A DNA stretch of 64,000 bases from Natronorubrum sediminis (GCF_900108095.1 NZ_FNWL01000001.1:1-64000); one strand, 5' to 3'; counted from the stretch's first letter, positions 29,925 to 38,140 are shown. The notes: generated by a model from the sequence alone, not told the origin. Numbers and translations: made by a program.

Positions 29925-31160
29925 TTACTCGTCGCCGTCGTCCTCGAGGACAGCCAGTCGCGAATCTCGCAGGAGCACCTTTTTGACGATAGACGGATTC
30001 TCGAGGAGTCGGTGTTTCGCGTGCGCGCCTCGACCGCGCCCACGTCCCTCACGTTCGGATTGAATAACGTTGAGGAAGTTTTGTTCCTGGAGGATCTCCT
30101 GGACTCGCCGTTCGGAGAGGACATCGAAGTTGAGTTGACGAGCGATCGACTTGTACTGGTTGTAGATAATCTTCGTCGGGAACTCCTTTTCCGAACTGTT
30201 CTCGGTGAGCAGCGTCAGCGAGTACAAGATCGCCTTCGCCTGTTGTGGAGAGCCCTCGATCAATTCGTTGAACCTGTCGGCTTCGGTTTTCTCCTTTGCA
30301 TCCCGGACGTGATCTGCGGTAACGCGCGTCGCGTTTTGTTTCTTTGCGATCCGACCCGCATTGCGCAGAATGTCGATCGCTTTCCTCGCGTCGCCGTGTT
30401 CCTGGGCCGCTAATGCGGCGGTCAGTGGAATCACGTCGTCAGAGAGGACACCATCGTGAAACGCGTCGCGGCGTTTCTCGAGGATTTCGACGAGTTGGTT
30501 GGCGTCGTAGGGTGAAAAGACGAGTTCGTCCCGTGAAAGACTCGATTTGACGCGCTCGGAGAGATGATCGGGGAAGTCAATCTTGTTCGAAATGCCAATA
30601 ATACCGATACTCGAGTCCGAGATTCGTCGATTTTCGCCCGCTCGGGAGAGCTTTCGAAGGACTTCGTCGTTCTCGAGCATGTCGATTTCGTCTAGAATGA
30701 CGATCGTGACGTCCGTGCAGTGGTCGATGGCCTCCCAGAGGCGTTTGTAGTAGTCACCGGTGCCGAGTCCGCGGTCGGGAACGGAGATGCCACTCGCTTC
30801 GGGTTCGTTGACTAGCTGGGCGATCGTTTTGATGACCGAGGCCTCCGTGTTCTGTTCGCCGCAGTCGATAAAGGCGTACTTGACGACGATGTCGTCACGG
30901 CCGGCTTCCGAGATGACACGTTGGGTCACCGATCGAGAAATGAGTGACTTTCCGGTTCCGGTCTTCCCGAAGATGAATAGATGGTTGGGTTCGCTGCCGA
31001 AGATTGCAGGGTTCAGGGCGTCTGCGACGCGTTGCATCTGTTCGTCGCGGCCGACGATGCGGTCGGGGCCGGGGAGGTGCGTAATCTCGAGCAATCGCTC
31101 GTCAGCAAAGACCGGATCGTCGTATTGAAAGAGCGGATCACGATCGTCGTTGGCGGACAT
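29925..31160 (-). CDS. orc1: Orc1/Cdc6 replication initiator
   Basis: Orc1/Cdc6 proteins bind origin recognition boxes and load the MCM helicase. The 411-residue AAA+ protein has Walker A FIFGKTGTGKSLISRSV (about residues 61-77), Walker B TIVILDEIDMLENDE, sensor region IIGISNKIDF, the lid HGDARKAIDILRNAGRI and a C-terminal winged helix (LTENSSEKEFPTKIIYNQYK onward). The 1.04-kb gap in front of it carries inverted ORB-like repeats, the classic layout of a haloarchaeal oriC. A TATA-like GGTTTATTTC lies about 33 bases upstream. Confidence 0.97.
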   Translation of the reverse strand: MSANDDRDPLFQYDDPVFADERLLEITHLPGPDRIVGRDEQMQRVADALNPAIFGSEPNHLFIFGKTGTGKSLISRSVTQRVISEAGRDDIVVKYAFIDCGEQNTEASVIKTIAQLVNEPEASGISVPDRGLGTGDYYKRLWEAIDHCTDVTIVILDEIDMLENDEVLRKLSRAGENRRISDSSIGIIGISNKIDFPDHLSERVKSSLSRDELVFSPYDANQLVEILEKRRDAFHDGVLSDDVIPLTAALAAQEHGDARKAIDILRNAGRIAKKQNATRVTADHVRDAKEKTEADRFNELIEGSPQQAKAILYSLTLLTENSSEKEFPTKIIYNQYKSIARQLNFDVLSERRVQEILQEQNFLNVIQSEREGRGRGRGAHAKHRLLENPSIVKKVLLRDSRLAVLEDDGDE

Positions 31161-31335
31161 TGCAGTACCTCGTGGCTTTCAACTGGATTGAAATAAACCT
31201 ATGGACTTCGCTCGCGGATGTAAATATGGTGGGAACCCCTCTGAAAAGACTGTACGCGCGGGAGTGACGGTGAATCAGTAGATTGCCAGTATCGCGCTTC
31301 TAACACTGTGGTTCGATAGACGATCGGTATGCGAA

Positions 31336-31363
31336 ACACCCCCACCCCCGTCGCGGATGTAAC
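31336..31363 (+). repeat. ORB-like element
   Basis: ACACCCCCACCCCCG followed by TCGCGGATGTAAC. It has the C-string of the ORB plus the CGCGGATGTAA core shared with 31211-31224 and, inverted, with 31686-31699. Confidence 0.7.
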
Positions 31364-31456
31364 TGCGCCGACAGGGAGGGGTCGAGGAGAGATGAACGCT
31401 GACGGTGAGTGAAACGAGCGCTCCTACGAAGTGTACTCGATTTTTAGGAGCGGACA

Positions 31457-31528
31457 GTGCAAGTCTCGCTTGCCCTCGCTCATATCGTCCCATTTGCCCT
31501 CGCTCAAATCGATCCACTTGCTCTCGCT
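31457..31528. repeat. three tandem 24-bp repeats inside the origin region
   Basis: Units end with TTGCYCTCGCT at 31480, 31504 and 31528. The second and third units read CATATCGTCC... and CAAATCGATCC..., and the first is partial. They lie between two ORB-like elements. On the minus strand they would encode a repeating SEGKWDD-like octapeptide, but I see no credible gene there. Confidence 0.65.
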
Positions 31529-31594
31529 CGTATCTCGTGTTTCAAAACGCCATTCGCGACGTTCGAACCTGTTAATTCCATCGCTCGAGGGAGG

Positions 31595-31617
31595 CACACC
31601 CCCATCGCGTTTGTAAC
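31595..31617 (+). repeat. ORB-like element, left member of a perfect inverted pair
   Basis: CACACCCCCATCGCG plus TTTGTAA is the exact 22-base reverse complement of 31741-31762. The two face the 124-bp interval that is the best candidate for the unwinding element. Confidence 0.75.
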
Positions 31618-31685
31618 GGGGAATGGGTGGGTGGGGTCTGAGATTATCGACTGATTTGTCCGCATTCAGAGTTATTTGGGCTGAT

Positions 31686-31699
31686 TTTACATCCGCGGC
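31686..31699 (-). repeat. short ORB-like element, inverted
   Basis: On the minus strand this reads CCGCGGATGTAAAA, the same core as 31211-31224 and 31351-31362, without the C-string. Confidence 0.55.
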
Positions 31700-31740
31700 A
31701 CTGGTGTGTACCAATACAGAACCCCCACACACATACAGCC

Positions 31741-31762
31741 TTACAAACGCGATGGGGGTGTG
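31741..31762 (-). repeat. ORB-like element, right member of a perfect inverted pair
   Basis: This is the exact reverse complement of 31595-31616. It is followed on the plus strand by a second G/C string (TCCCTCCCCCC, 31763-31773) and then an AT-rich ATTATATGTG. Confidence 0.75.
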
Positions 31763-31917
31763 TCCCTCCCCCCATTATATGTGTTGTGTCTCGAGATACG
31801 GAGAACTACCAAACGCCTTCGTGAATCGAGACTATACCGACCCAACCAAGACCGTACTAACACGATTCCAAGGGAGCACAGTTCCAAGACCATAGTAACA
31901 CAATTAGTATCAACTGG

Positions 31918-31965
31918 CTAGTCTAGAAACTAGTCTAGTTAGCTAGTCTAGAATAGCTAGACTAG
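31918..31965. repeat. cluster of eight CTAG tetranucleotides
   Basis: Eight CTAG sites occur in 48 bp, in pairs spaced by one base (CTAGTCTAG or CTAGACTAG). The last two pairs, 31943-31951 and 31957-31965, are inverted copies and can form a 9-bp stem with a 5-nt loop. CTAG is strongly under-represented in haloarchaeal genomes, so the density is striking. It lies in the gap between the ORB cluster and trmJ. Confidence 0.9.
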
Positions 31966-32060
31966 AAGAAAGAAGAAGAGAGAAAAAGAGACCGAGAGAC
32001 CGAGAGACCGAGAGAAGGATCAATCGAAACTGATGAAGAGACCGAGACGATGTCCAGATT
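31966..32060. repeat. polypurine tract with GACCGAGA repeats
   Basis: After the CTAG cluster comes an almost pure purine run (AAGAAAGAAGAAGAGAGAAA), then AGACCGAG three times in tandem (31989-32012) and again near 32038-32046. The strand asymmetry is strong. The remaining 32061-32200 has no gene or clear site. Confidence 0.75.
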
Positions 32061-32200
32061 AGGTCGAGTATCCTGAACAAGACTCCCGTTCTCTTCCGGT
32101 CAATCTCTCTTCTCTCTCATTCGTTGCTTTCGTCCTCGAGTCGCCGAGTGATGAATCGAAAGGGTAACCCGTTTCACGACCCGATCTTCGCTGAACGCGT

Positions 32201-32968
32201 ATGAGCGAGGAGTTAGACGACCAGTCCACGGTCACTCATCAAACACCGCCAGCAGTTGCCGTCGTCGATGCCCAGACGCCGGGGAACGTCGGGACGATTG
32301 CACGAGGCATGAAGAACTTCGGATTCGAAGACCTCCTCCTCGTCGACCCGCCAGCACTCGACCGTGACGGCCCAGCGTACGGATTCGCAGGACACGCTCG
32401 AGACGACATTCTTCCGAACGCGAGTGAAGTAACGTTCGACCAGCTCGTCGAAAACTATCACACCATCGGCTGTACGGCAGTGACGAACGAAGACGACAAC
32501 AGTCACATCCGTTTTCCGTTCTCGACTCCTGGCGAACTCGCAGATCGCCTCGAGACCATCGAGGGACCAACTGCACTCGTCTTTGGCCGTGAGCGTGTCG
32601 GACTTACAAACGAGGAACTCGCCCAAATCGACGAAATTTGTTCCATTCCGGCTGCCGAAGAGTACCCCGTTCTCAATCTCGGCCAGGCGGCGACGATCAC
32701 GCTCTACGAACTCAGCTCACTCACACTCGCGAAGGGAGACACACAGCTTCCCGACCGCGAGCAGGTCCGAGCGCCACAGGAGACGGTCGATCGAGTGTAC
32801 GACCAGTGGGACGCGCTTCTCACGGAACTCAATCATCCATCCGAAAAACACGACAAAACGATGCGGATGCTTCGTCGGATCCACGGTCGGGCGGATCTGA
32901 CAGCGCGAGAAGCACACACGCTCCTCGGCGTACTTCGCCGAGCAACTGACCGCCCCGAAAAGCAGTAA
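32201..32968 (+). CDS. SpoU/TrmJ-type RNA 2'-O-methyltransferase
   Basis: The 255-residue product has the SPOUT trefoil-knot motifs: VVDAQTPGNVGTIARGMKNF (motif 1), LVFGRERVGLTNEEL (motif 2, with the SAM-binding FGxExxGL pattern) and YPVLNLGQAATITLYEL (motif 3). This matches TrmJ, which methylates position 32 of tRNAs. The C-terminal helices (residues 195-250) form the usual TrmJ extension. It is the first gene on the far side of the putative origin and reads away from it. Confidence 0.9.
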   Translation: MSEELDDQSTVTHQTPPAVAVVDAQTPGNVGTIARGMKNFGFEDLLLVDPPALDRDGPAYGFAGHARDDILPNASEVTFDQLVENYHTIGCTAVTNEDDNSHIRFPFSTPGELADRLETIEGPTALVFGRERVGLTNEELAQIDEICSIPAAEEYPVLNLGQAATITLYELSSLTLAKGDTQLPDREQVRAPQETVDRVYDQWDALLTELNHPSEKHDKTMRMLRRIHGRADLTAREAHTLLGVLRRATDRPEKQ

Positions 32969-33048
32969 CAAAGTCGACAACCACTTTACCGACCGTCCAT
33001 TCCTCGTATTCTCGCACCTCGTGGACACTGCGAGACGAACGGAACGAA

Positions 33049-33075
33049 TACCACTACAATGATATATCAGTGGTA
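33049..33075 (+). promoter_or_regulatory. inverted repeat spanning a TATA box
   Basis: TACCACT (33049-33055) and AGTGGTA (33069-33075) are perfect inverted repeats 13 bases apart, and the TATA-like GATATAT (33061-33067) sits between them. The ATG of the next gene is at 33090. A protein bound here would cover the promoter, so it is a good candidate operator. Confidence 0.5.
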
Positions 33076-33089
33076 ATCACTACTACTGG

Positions 33090-34103
33090 ATGATCGAGGT
33101 CAATCGACGACACGCACTGTCTCTCGCCGCGGGTGGAATGCTGGCCCTCGCTGGGTGCTCGGAGTTAACCAGTTCCGACGATGAGGAATCGGACGGTGGG
33201 ATCGAGGCCGACGGTGGATTACCGTCGTACGCGTCGATTCTCCCCGCCGGAGACTACTCGCCGTACGTCTATGGTGCGATCGATTTCGAGACGATGGCGA
33301 CTATCATCGACGAGGAAGACACGACGGCTGGTGACGAACCGGACGATCCGCTCATCGGGAACCCGATCGTCGTCGCCGTCCTCAACTCGAGTGGGTTTTC
33401 TCACCTGGCTAACTCCCCAGGAGCGACCGCCTACAGCGACAACGACGAGACACCGACGGGCGAGGGTGCGCTCGTGTACGCGAACGGTGCTTTCGCAGTC
33501 GTCGGCGAGTACGATTACGACGGTCTCTACACCGACCTCGAGCAGGCGGGATACGACCTCGAGTCAGAATCGGATTCGTCAGCACTCTTTAGTGACGCCG
33601 AAACTGACGAAATCGTCGGGATCACCGACGACGTGTACGCCTTTTCGTACCCGAATCCGAACGACGACGAGTACGACGCACTCGAGGGAGTCGACAGACT
33701 CATCGAGACCGCAGCTGGTGAACGAGAGCCCAAACACGAAACCGACGACGACTTCGAGTGGCTGCTCCGGACGGGCGAAACGGGAGGGATCACGCTCGGT
33801 GTGTACACTGACGACGAGGCCCTTCCCGCCGAGACGATCGACGGCGAGCAACCGGCGGAAGACGAGGAGGGCCTCGAGTTCGAATTTGGAGCCTTCGAGG
33901 ATGCGTCGGCCGTTCACCAACACCTCGCGGTCGAATCCGACGGCGCACACGCCAGTACGCTCGTGACGTACGCCGGGGAAGATTCACTGGACGGAGAGGG
34001 ACTCGAGTCGGCACTCGGAACCGACTCAGACTCGACCGAGACTACGACCGACGACACCGCCGTGCGGGTCGACGGTGAGTACACGGGAGAGCTGACTGAT
34101 TGA
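33090..34103 (+). CDS. haloarchaeal Tat lipoprotein, unknown function
   Basis: The 337-residue product begins MIEVNRRHALSLAAGG, with a twin-arginine signal and the lipobox LAGC (Cys at about 28), followed by an acidic linker. The mature part alternates strands and acidic loops, and the last 40 residues are Thr/Asp/Glu-rich. It is predicted to be anchored outside the cell. I recognise no enzyme motif. A distinctive inverted repeat overlaps its TATA box. The 150 bp after it (34104-34254) holds nothing clear. Confidence 0.75.
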   Translation: MIEVNRRHALSLAAGGMLALAGCSELTSSDDEESDGGIEADGGLPSYASILPAGDYSPYVYGAIDFETMATIIDEEDTTAGDEPDDPLIGNPIVVAVLNSSGFSHLANSPGATAYSDNDETPTGEGALVYANGAFAVVGEYDYDGLYTDLEQAGYDLESESDSSALFSDAETDEIVGITDDVYAFSYPNPNDDEYDALEGVDRLIETAAGEREPKHETDDDFEWLLRTGETGGITLGVYTDDEALPAETIDGEQPAEDEEGLEFEFGAFEDASAVHQHLAVESDGAHASTLVTYAGEDSLDGEGLESALGTDSDSTETTTDDTAVRVDGEYTGELTD

Positions 34104-34254
34104 GTGCCAGACGGGCTCTTCCTAGCGATTTACTTTACGTCCGAGTCGTCGAGGACGACTACGAGCGGAGACGTTGAGTGCGAAACGGATAGTCCGTTGA
34201 GCACGATACGAACGAGGCCGTCAGACCCGAGGACTACCGCTTCGAACTCGAGGG

Positions 34255-35331
34255 TTAGCGCTCGTTGGGTAACTCACTCGAGTCGGATTCGGGGATGACT
34301 CCACCATCTGTTCTGGCTTTAGCGTGGGTTTCGGTGCTAGCTTCGACACGAGTTTTGGCAGTGGTTTCGACGTGCGTCTCAGGAAGTCCCCGATTTGGCT
34401 TGCCCGAACGCGCCGACACCAGGGCGGAGCGGATCGCGTTTCGCTTGATGACGAGAAAGCCCACAAGGATCGTGAGCAGTCCGACGATCGTAATCGAGTC
34501 GACGATCGAGCCGAGTACCAACCAACTGACGACGATCGCGACGGCAGGTTCGGCGTAGCCCACGAGGTTGACCTGCGTTGGTCCGCTTTGCTCGAGCAAC
34601 TCGAAGTAGAGCAAGAACGCGAAGACGCCGGAGATAATCGTCAGGTACGCGTACGAGAGCAACGCTGTCGTCGTCAATTCGACGCCAGCCATCGACTCAC
34701 CGCGAACGCCCGCCCAGGCGAACAGGACGCCGGCACCGATGAGCATCGCCCACGCCTGGAGCGTTTCGATCGGAAGTGCGGACTCGATCGGTCGGACGAG
34801 GACGCTCCCGAGCGCGAAGGTAATCGCAGCACCGAGGACGAGTATCGCCCCGTAGGTCATGTCGCCGTGGAGCGATGCCGGAGACGGTCGAACGACGAGG
34901 ATTACACCCACCAGTCCGAGGACGAACCCGATAACGCTGAGTCCGTTAATTCGCTGATTCGGCAACAGGAGACTGGCGAAGACAACCGTCAGAATCGGGG
35001 CCGTACTGACGACCGTTGCGGCGACTGCTCCCGAGACGTAGAGCTCACCGAGGTACAAGAGCCCGTGGTAGAGACCGATCACGAAGACGCCCGCGATGGA
35101 GACGATGAGCCACTCACCGCGAGTCCGTGGGCGTATTCGGTCGGTTGCGACCACCGCATAGGCGAAGACGATCGCGCCCGCGACGAGGTAGCGAAAGCCG
35201 GCGAATAACAACGGTGGAACGTACTCGAGGCCGACTTCGATTGCGACGAACGAACTTCCCCAGCAGAGTGCGAGTATCGAAAAGAGCACCAGTTCTCGGT
35301 ACTCAGATCGGCGGGAGAGTAGATGAGTCAT
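34255..35331 (-). CDS. EamA-family (DMT superfamily) transporter
   Basis: The 358-residue protein has ten predicted TM helices in two repeated halves, each with the EamA pattern: first half SILALCWGSSFVAIEVGL, second half AILVLGAAITFALGSVLVRP. DMT exporters move amino acids, nucleotides or drugs. The last 60 residues form a polar tail with repeated ET-V/A-K-type units (ETHVETTAKTRVEASTETHA) that no transporter needs. It is divergent from an Lrp-type regulator with 180 bp between the starts, and a TATA-like AAATATAC lies 26 bases before its ATG. Confidence 0.9.
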   Translation of the reverse strand: MTHLLSRRSEYRELVLFSILALCWGSSFVAIEVGLEYVPPLLFAGFRYLVAGAIVFAYAVVATDRIRPRTRGEWLIVSIAGVFVIGLYHGLLYLGELYVSGAVAATVVSTAPILTVVFASLLLPNQRINGLSVIGFVLGLVGVILVVRPSPASLHGDMTYGAILVLGAAITFALGSVLVRPIESALPIETLQAWAMLIGAGVLFAWAGVRGESMAGVELTTTALLSYAYLTIISGVFAFLLYFELLEQSGPTQVNLVGYAEPAVAIVVSWLVLGSIVDSITIVGLLTILVGFLVIKRNAIRSALVSARSGKPNRGLPETHVETTAKTRVEASTETHAKARTDGGVIPESDSSELPNER

Positions 35332-35431
35332 ATCCGATTCAGAATGGAGGGGTATATTTAGATCCTTCTACAAGCGCACTCTCTGAGCCGAATCAAGAAC
35401 CACACATATGGATTACATCCGAATGTACTGC

Positions 35432-35448
35432 CACAGTGATGGACTGTG
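35432..35448. promoter_or_regulatory. inverted repeat between transporter and Lrp-type genes
   Basis: CACAGT-N5-ACTGTG is a perfect 6-bp inverted repeat directly upstream of TATAGATATATCC (35450-35462), about 65-80 bp before the Lrp-type ATG. Another TATA-like GGATATATTC lies at 35479-35488. Lrp/AsnC regulators commonly bind such sites near their own gene. Confidence 0.45.
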
Positions 35449-35511
35449 TTATAGATATATCCAAGTACGTCAGACGAAGGATATATTCGAACCGAACGAT
35501 GAGTGTACTAC

Positions 35512-35994
35512 ATGGACGAGCGCGACGTGCGACTGCTGAAGGCAATTTCGGAACTCGAGACCGGGAGCCCGGAACGACTCCACGAAGCCACTGGAATCCC
35601 GGTCTCCACGATTCACTATCGGTTGAGCAACCTTCGGGAGGAGGGAATCATCACGAACGATCGCTACGAGATCGACCTCGAGGAACTCGGTCTCGGCGTG
35701 ACGGTCCTCGTCGAGGTTCACGCCGATTATCAGGGCTCCTACGAGGAGTTCGCCGACCGACTGCTGACCGTCGAGGGCGTCACGAACGTCTACTTCACGA
35801 TGGGGAAAACCGACTTCATCGTCCTTGCTCGACTGAGCGCCAGCGAGATGGTCGAACGACTGATCGCGGAGTTCGAACAGATCGAAGGCGTCGACCGGAC
35901 CGATTCGACGTTCGTGATTTCAGCCATCGAAGAGCGGGACGCACTCCAGAGTTACGAGCTAGAGACGTTGCTCGAGGAACTCGCCGGTGAGTGA
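35512..35994 (+). CDS. Lrp/AsnC-family transcriptional regulator
   Basis: The 160-residue product has an N-terminal HTH (about residues 6-55, with PVSTIHYRLSNLREEGIIT as recognition helix and wing) and the C-terminal RAM ligand-binding sandwich (GVTVLVEVHADYQGSYEEFA, VTNVYFTMGKTDFIVLARL). Lrp-type proteins sense amino acids or related ligands. Divergence from the EamA transporter suggests it controls export of a metabolite. The ATG at 35512 was chosen over one three codons upstream because it fits the TATA-to-start spacing. Confidence 0.9.
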   Translation: MDERDVRLLKAISELETGSPERLHEATGIPVSTIHYRLSNLREEGIITNDRYEIDLEELGLGVTVLVEVHADYQGSYEEFADRLLTVEGVTNVYFTMGKTDFIVLARLSASEMVERLIAEFEQIEGVDRTDSTFVISAIEERDALQSYELETLLEELAGE

Positions 35995-36062
35995 GCACGC
36001 TATTCGAATTCGCAGTTACGAAGGTGGCGACAAAATGCGTCTCGAGCGTTTTTCCAGACGGT

Positions 36063-37931
36063 CTACGTCCGTTTTTGAATCTCTTCACGCAGCAACTCGC
36101 TCACGAGGTCGCCGTCGGCCTTCCCTCGCAGCGCGCCCATACACTCGCCCATGAGTCCGGAGAACGCCTGCATTCCTTCGTCTGCGACCTGTGACTCGTT
36201 GCGTTCGACGACCTCGACGACGGCTTCCCGAACCTCCGTTTCGTCGACGCCGCCGAGTCCCGCCGCTTCAGCCGCCGCTTCGGCGGTTTGGTCTGGCTCT
36301 CGAGCCAGTTCGGAGAGTAGATCCGGCACTCCTTCGTTAGGGAGGTCGCCCTCTTCGGCCATCGAGAGCACGGCCTCGAGATGCCCGCGTTCGAGGTTCT
36401 CGACCGGCACGTCGTCTCGTCTGAGTTCGGTGAGCGTCGACTCGAGGGTGGTCGCGGCGAGCGTCGGATCGATGTTGTCGGCGACTACGTCCTCGAAGAG
36501 TGGCATCCGTCTGCCGTAGGCGACCTGTTCGGCCAGTCCGGCACCGAGGTCGTGCTCGTCTTGATACCGTTCGACCTTCTCGGTCAGGAGTTCCGGCTCT
36601 GGAACCTCGCTCGGGTCCGGTTCGACGGGTGGCACGTCCGTCTCGGGGTACATCCGCGCGGCACCGGGAAGTGGGCGCAGGTAACGGGTCGTCCCGTCGT
36701 CGTTCGCGCCGCGGGTCTCCTCGGGGACGCCCTCGAGGGCGGTCGTGGCGCGTTCGGCGGCGGCCTCGATTGCGGCTTTGGCGACGTCGGTGTCAGCAGC
36801 GACGATCGCGACGGCGTCTTCGGGACCGGCCCCGACGGCGTCGCGAAGCGCGTCGACTTCGTCCTCGGTCACGCCGTATGCCGGGAGTTCGTCCGTGTGG
36901 AAGATTCCGCCGGCGCCGTGGCGCTTGGCGTGGTCGGAGAGTTCGGTTCCGAGCCGACGATCGGGAGCGATCTCACGGCCGACGATCCCGTCGAAACCGT
37001 AGAGCGGGACGGCCATCACCGATCCACCGCTACTGAGTGCACCGGCGATGACGCCGCTGTCGGTTCCCTCGAAAACCTCGCTGACGTCCTGTTCCTCGCC
37101 GACGGCAGCCTCGCGTTCCTCGAGTTCCTCGCGAATGCCGACGAGTTCGGCCTGTCGACCGACCTCGTTGCGGACGATGTCGTCGATGTCGTCCAGACTC
37201 TGGACGCCCTTGATCTCGACGCGGGCCCCCTCCGCGATAGAGACGTTCACGTCCTGACGGATGGTTCCGAGCCCGCGTTTTACCTTGCCCGTCGAACGAA
37301 GCAGCATGCCGATTCGTTCGGCAGCCTCGAGCGCCTGTTCGGGAGAGGCGATGTCGGGCTTCGTGCCAATCTCGACGAGCGGAATCCCCAGCCGATCTAG
37401 GCTGTAGCGGACGCCGTCGTCGGTCTCCTCGACGCGCTGGGCGCTCTCTTCCTCGAGGAGGAGGTCTTCGATGCCGACGCTGCCCTCGCTGGTCTCGATC
37501 CCGCCGCCAGTTGCGATCAACGTCGAGCGCTGGAAACCTGACGTGTTCGAGCCGTCGACGACGAGCTTTCGCATGACGTTCGCCTGATCGACCGGGCGCA
37601 TGTCCATTAGCTGGGCGATCTCGAGGACCGTCTCGAGAGCCTCTGCATCCAGTTCGTGTGGTGGCTCGTCGTCCTCTTCGACCAGACACGTCGAGTCGTA
37701 CGCGAGGTACTCGAACTCGCGGTCGACCTTGCTCTCTTCTAAGGCGGCTTCATCGATCTCGCCCAGTTCGCTGCGCGTCGGGTGGAGATAGCGCGTGAAC
37801 GTCCGCGACGACTCCTCGGGCTCGCGAAGCTCGGTCGGACACTGACAGAACAGCTTCGTCGCCGTCTCGAGTTGCTGGTGGATCTCCAGCCCGGCGACGA
37901 GTCCGAGCTCGTCGTAATCGTACTCGCTCAT
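36063..37931 (-). CDS. gatE: Glu-tRNA(Gln) amidotransferase subunit E
   Basis: GatDE is the archaeal enzyme that turns Glu-tRNA(Gln) into Gln-tRNA(Gln). The 622-residue product has the GatB/E cradle opening GLVAGLEIHQQLETATKLFC, cysteines CQC, MRKLVVDGSNTSGFQRSTL, LDRLGIPLVEIGTKPDI, and the KRGLGTIRQDVNVSI signature. A GAD-type insertion and a helical tail with a YqeY-like end follow (residues 500-622). The ATG at 37931 (MSEYDYDELG) was chosen; the upstream frame is non-coding. gatD is not in this window. Confidence 0.96.
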   Translation of the reverse strand: MSEYDYDELGLVAGLEIHQQLETATKLFCQCPTELREPEESSRTFTRYLHPTRSELGEIDEAALEESKVDREFEYLAYDSTCLVEEDDEPPHELDAEALETVLEIAQLMDMRPVDQANVMRKLVVDGSNTSGFQRSTLIATGGGIETSEGSVGIEDLLLEEESAQRVEETDDGVRYSLDRLGIPLVEIGTKPDIASPEQALEAAERIGMLLRSTGKVKRGLGTIRQDVNVSIAEGARVEIKGVQSLDDIDDIVRNEVGRQAELVGIREELEEREAAVGEEQDVSEVFEGTDSGVIAGALSSGGSVMAVPLYGFDGIVGREIAPDRRLGTELSDHAKRHGAGGIFHTDELPAYGVTEDEVDALRDAVGAGPEDAVAIVAADTDVAKAAIEAAAERATTALEGVPEETRGANDDGTTRYLRPLPGAARMYPETDVPPVEPDPSEVPEPELLTEKVERYQDEHDLGAGLAEQVAYGRRMPLFEDVVADNIDPTLAATTLESTLTELRRDDVPVENLERGHLEAVLSMAEEGDLPNEGVPDLLSELAREPDQTAEAAAEAAGLGGVDETEVREAVVEVVERNESQVADEGMQAFSGLMGECMGALRGKADGDLVSELLREEIQKRT

Positions 37932-37996
37932 TAGCGGCCACTCGGAGGCGGAAGGGTAAAAAACCGTCCAGTTGCGTTCAGTCGTCGTCGGCCGCA

Positions 37997-38140
37997 TTAC
38001 TCACGTGCGCGCTCGCTCGAATCACGGTCGTCTCGTTCATCTCGCTCGCGCGATTGCCACCAGCTAATTGCGATAGTCGGCAGGAATAATAGAACGCCGA
38101 CGCTCACGAAGAGCAGGACGATCGCAATTGTCTCGAGCAT
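37997..38140 (-). CDS. small single-helix membrane protein
   Basis: The 47-residue product is MLETIAIVLLFVSVGVLLFL plus a short second half with about 20 charged residues (REREDERDD-type) at the C-terminus. One TM helix, N-outside likely. No known family. It lies upstream of gatE on the same strand, 65 bp away. It may be a real small gene because hydrophobic and charged halves are cleanly separated. Confidence 0.5.
   Translation of the reverse strand: MLETIAIVLLFVSVGVLLFLPTIAISWWQSRERDERDDRDSSERARE

Larger units (their letters stand above)
31210..31765. other. putative replication origin (oriC) with ORB-like repeats
   Basis: At least five related elements lie between orc1 and trmJ. Elements at 31336-31363 and 31595-31617 read C-rich then CGCG(G/T)(A/T)TGTAAC; elements at 31686-31699 and 31741-31762 are inverted; a half-type element is at 31211-31224. 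The AT-richer 31620-31740 lies between the inward copies and could be the unwinding region. The G/C-string plus TGTAAC pattern and the orc1 neighbour fit known haloarchaeal origins. No MCM or other gene is in the gap. Confidence 0.8.

Noticed and set aside
31457..31528. CRISPR array at the short tandem repeats
   Set aside because: Units abut directly with no spacers and there are no cas genes; the same holds for 59627-59690.
31424..31732. Minus-strand 102-codon frame with repeated SEGKWDD-like units
   Set aside because: It lies across ORB-like repeats in the origin, lacks coding bias and its repeat is explained by the 24-bp DNA repeat.
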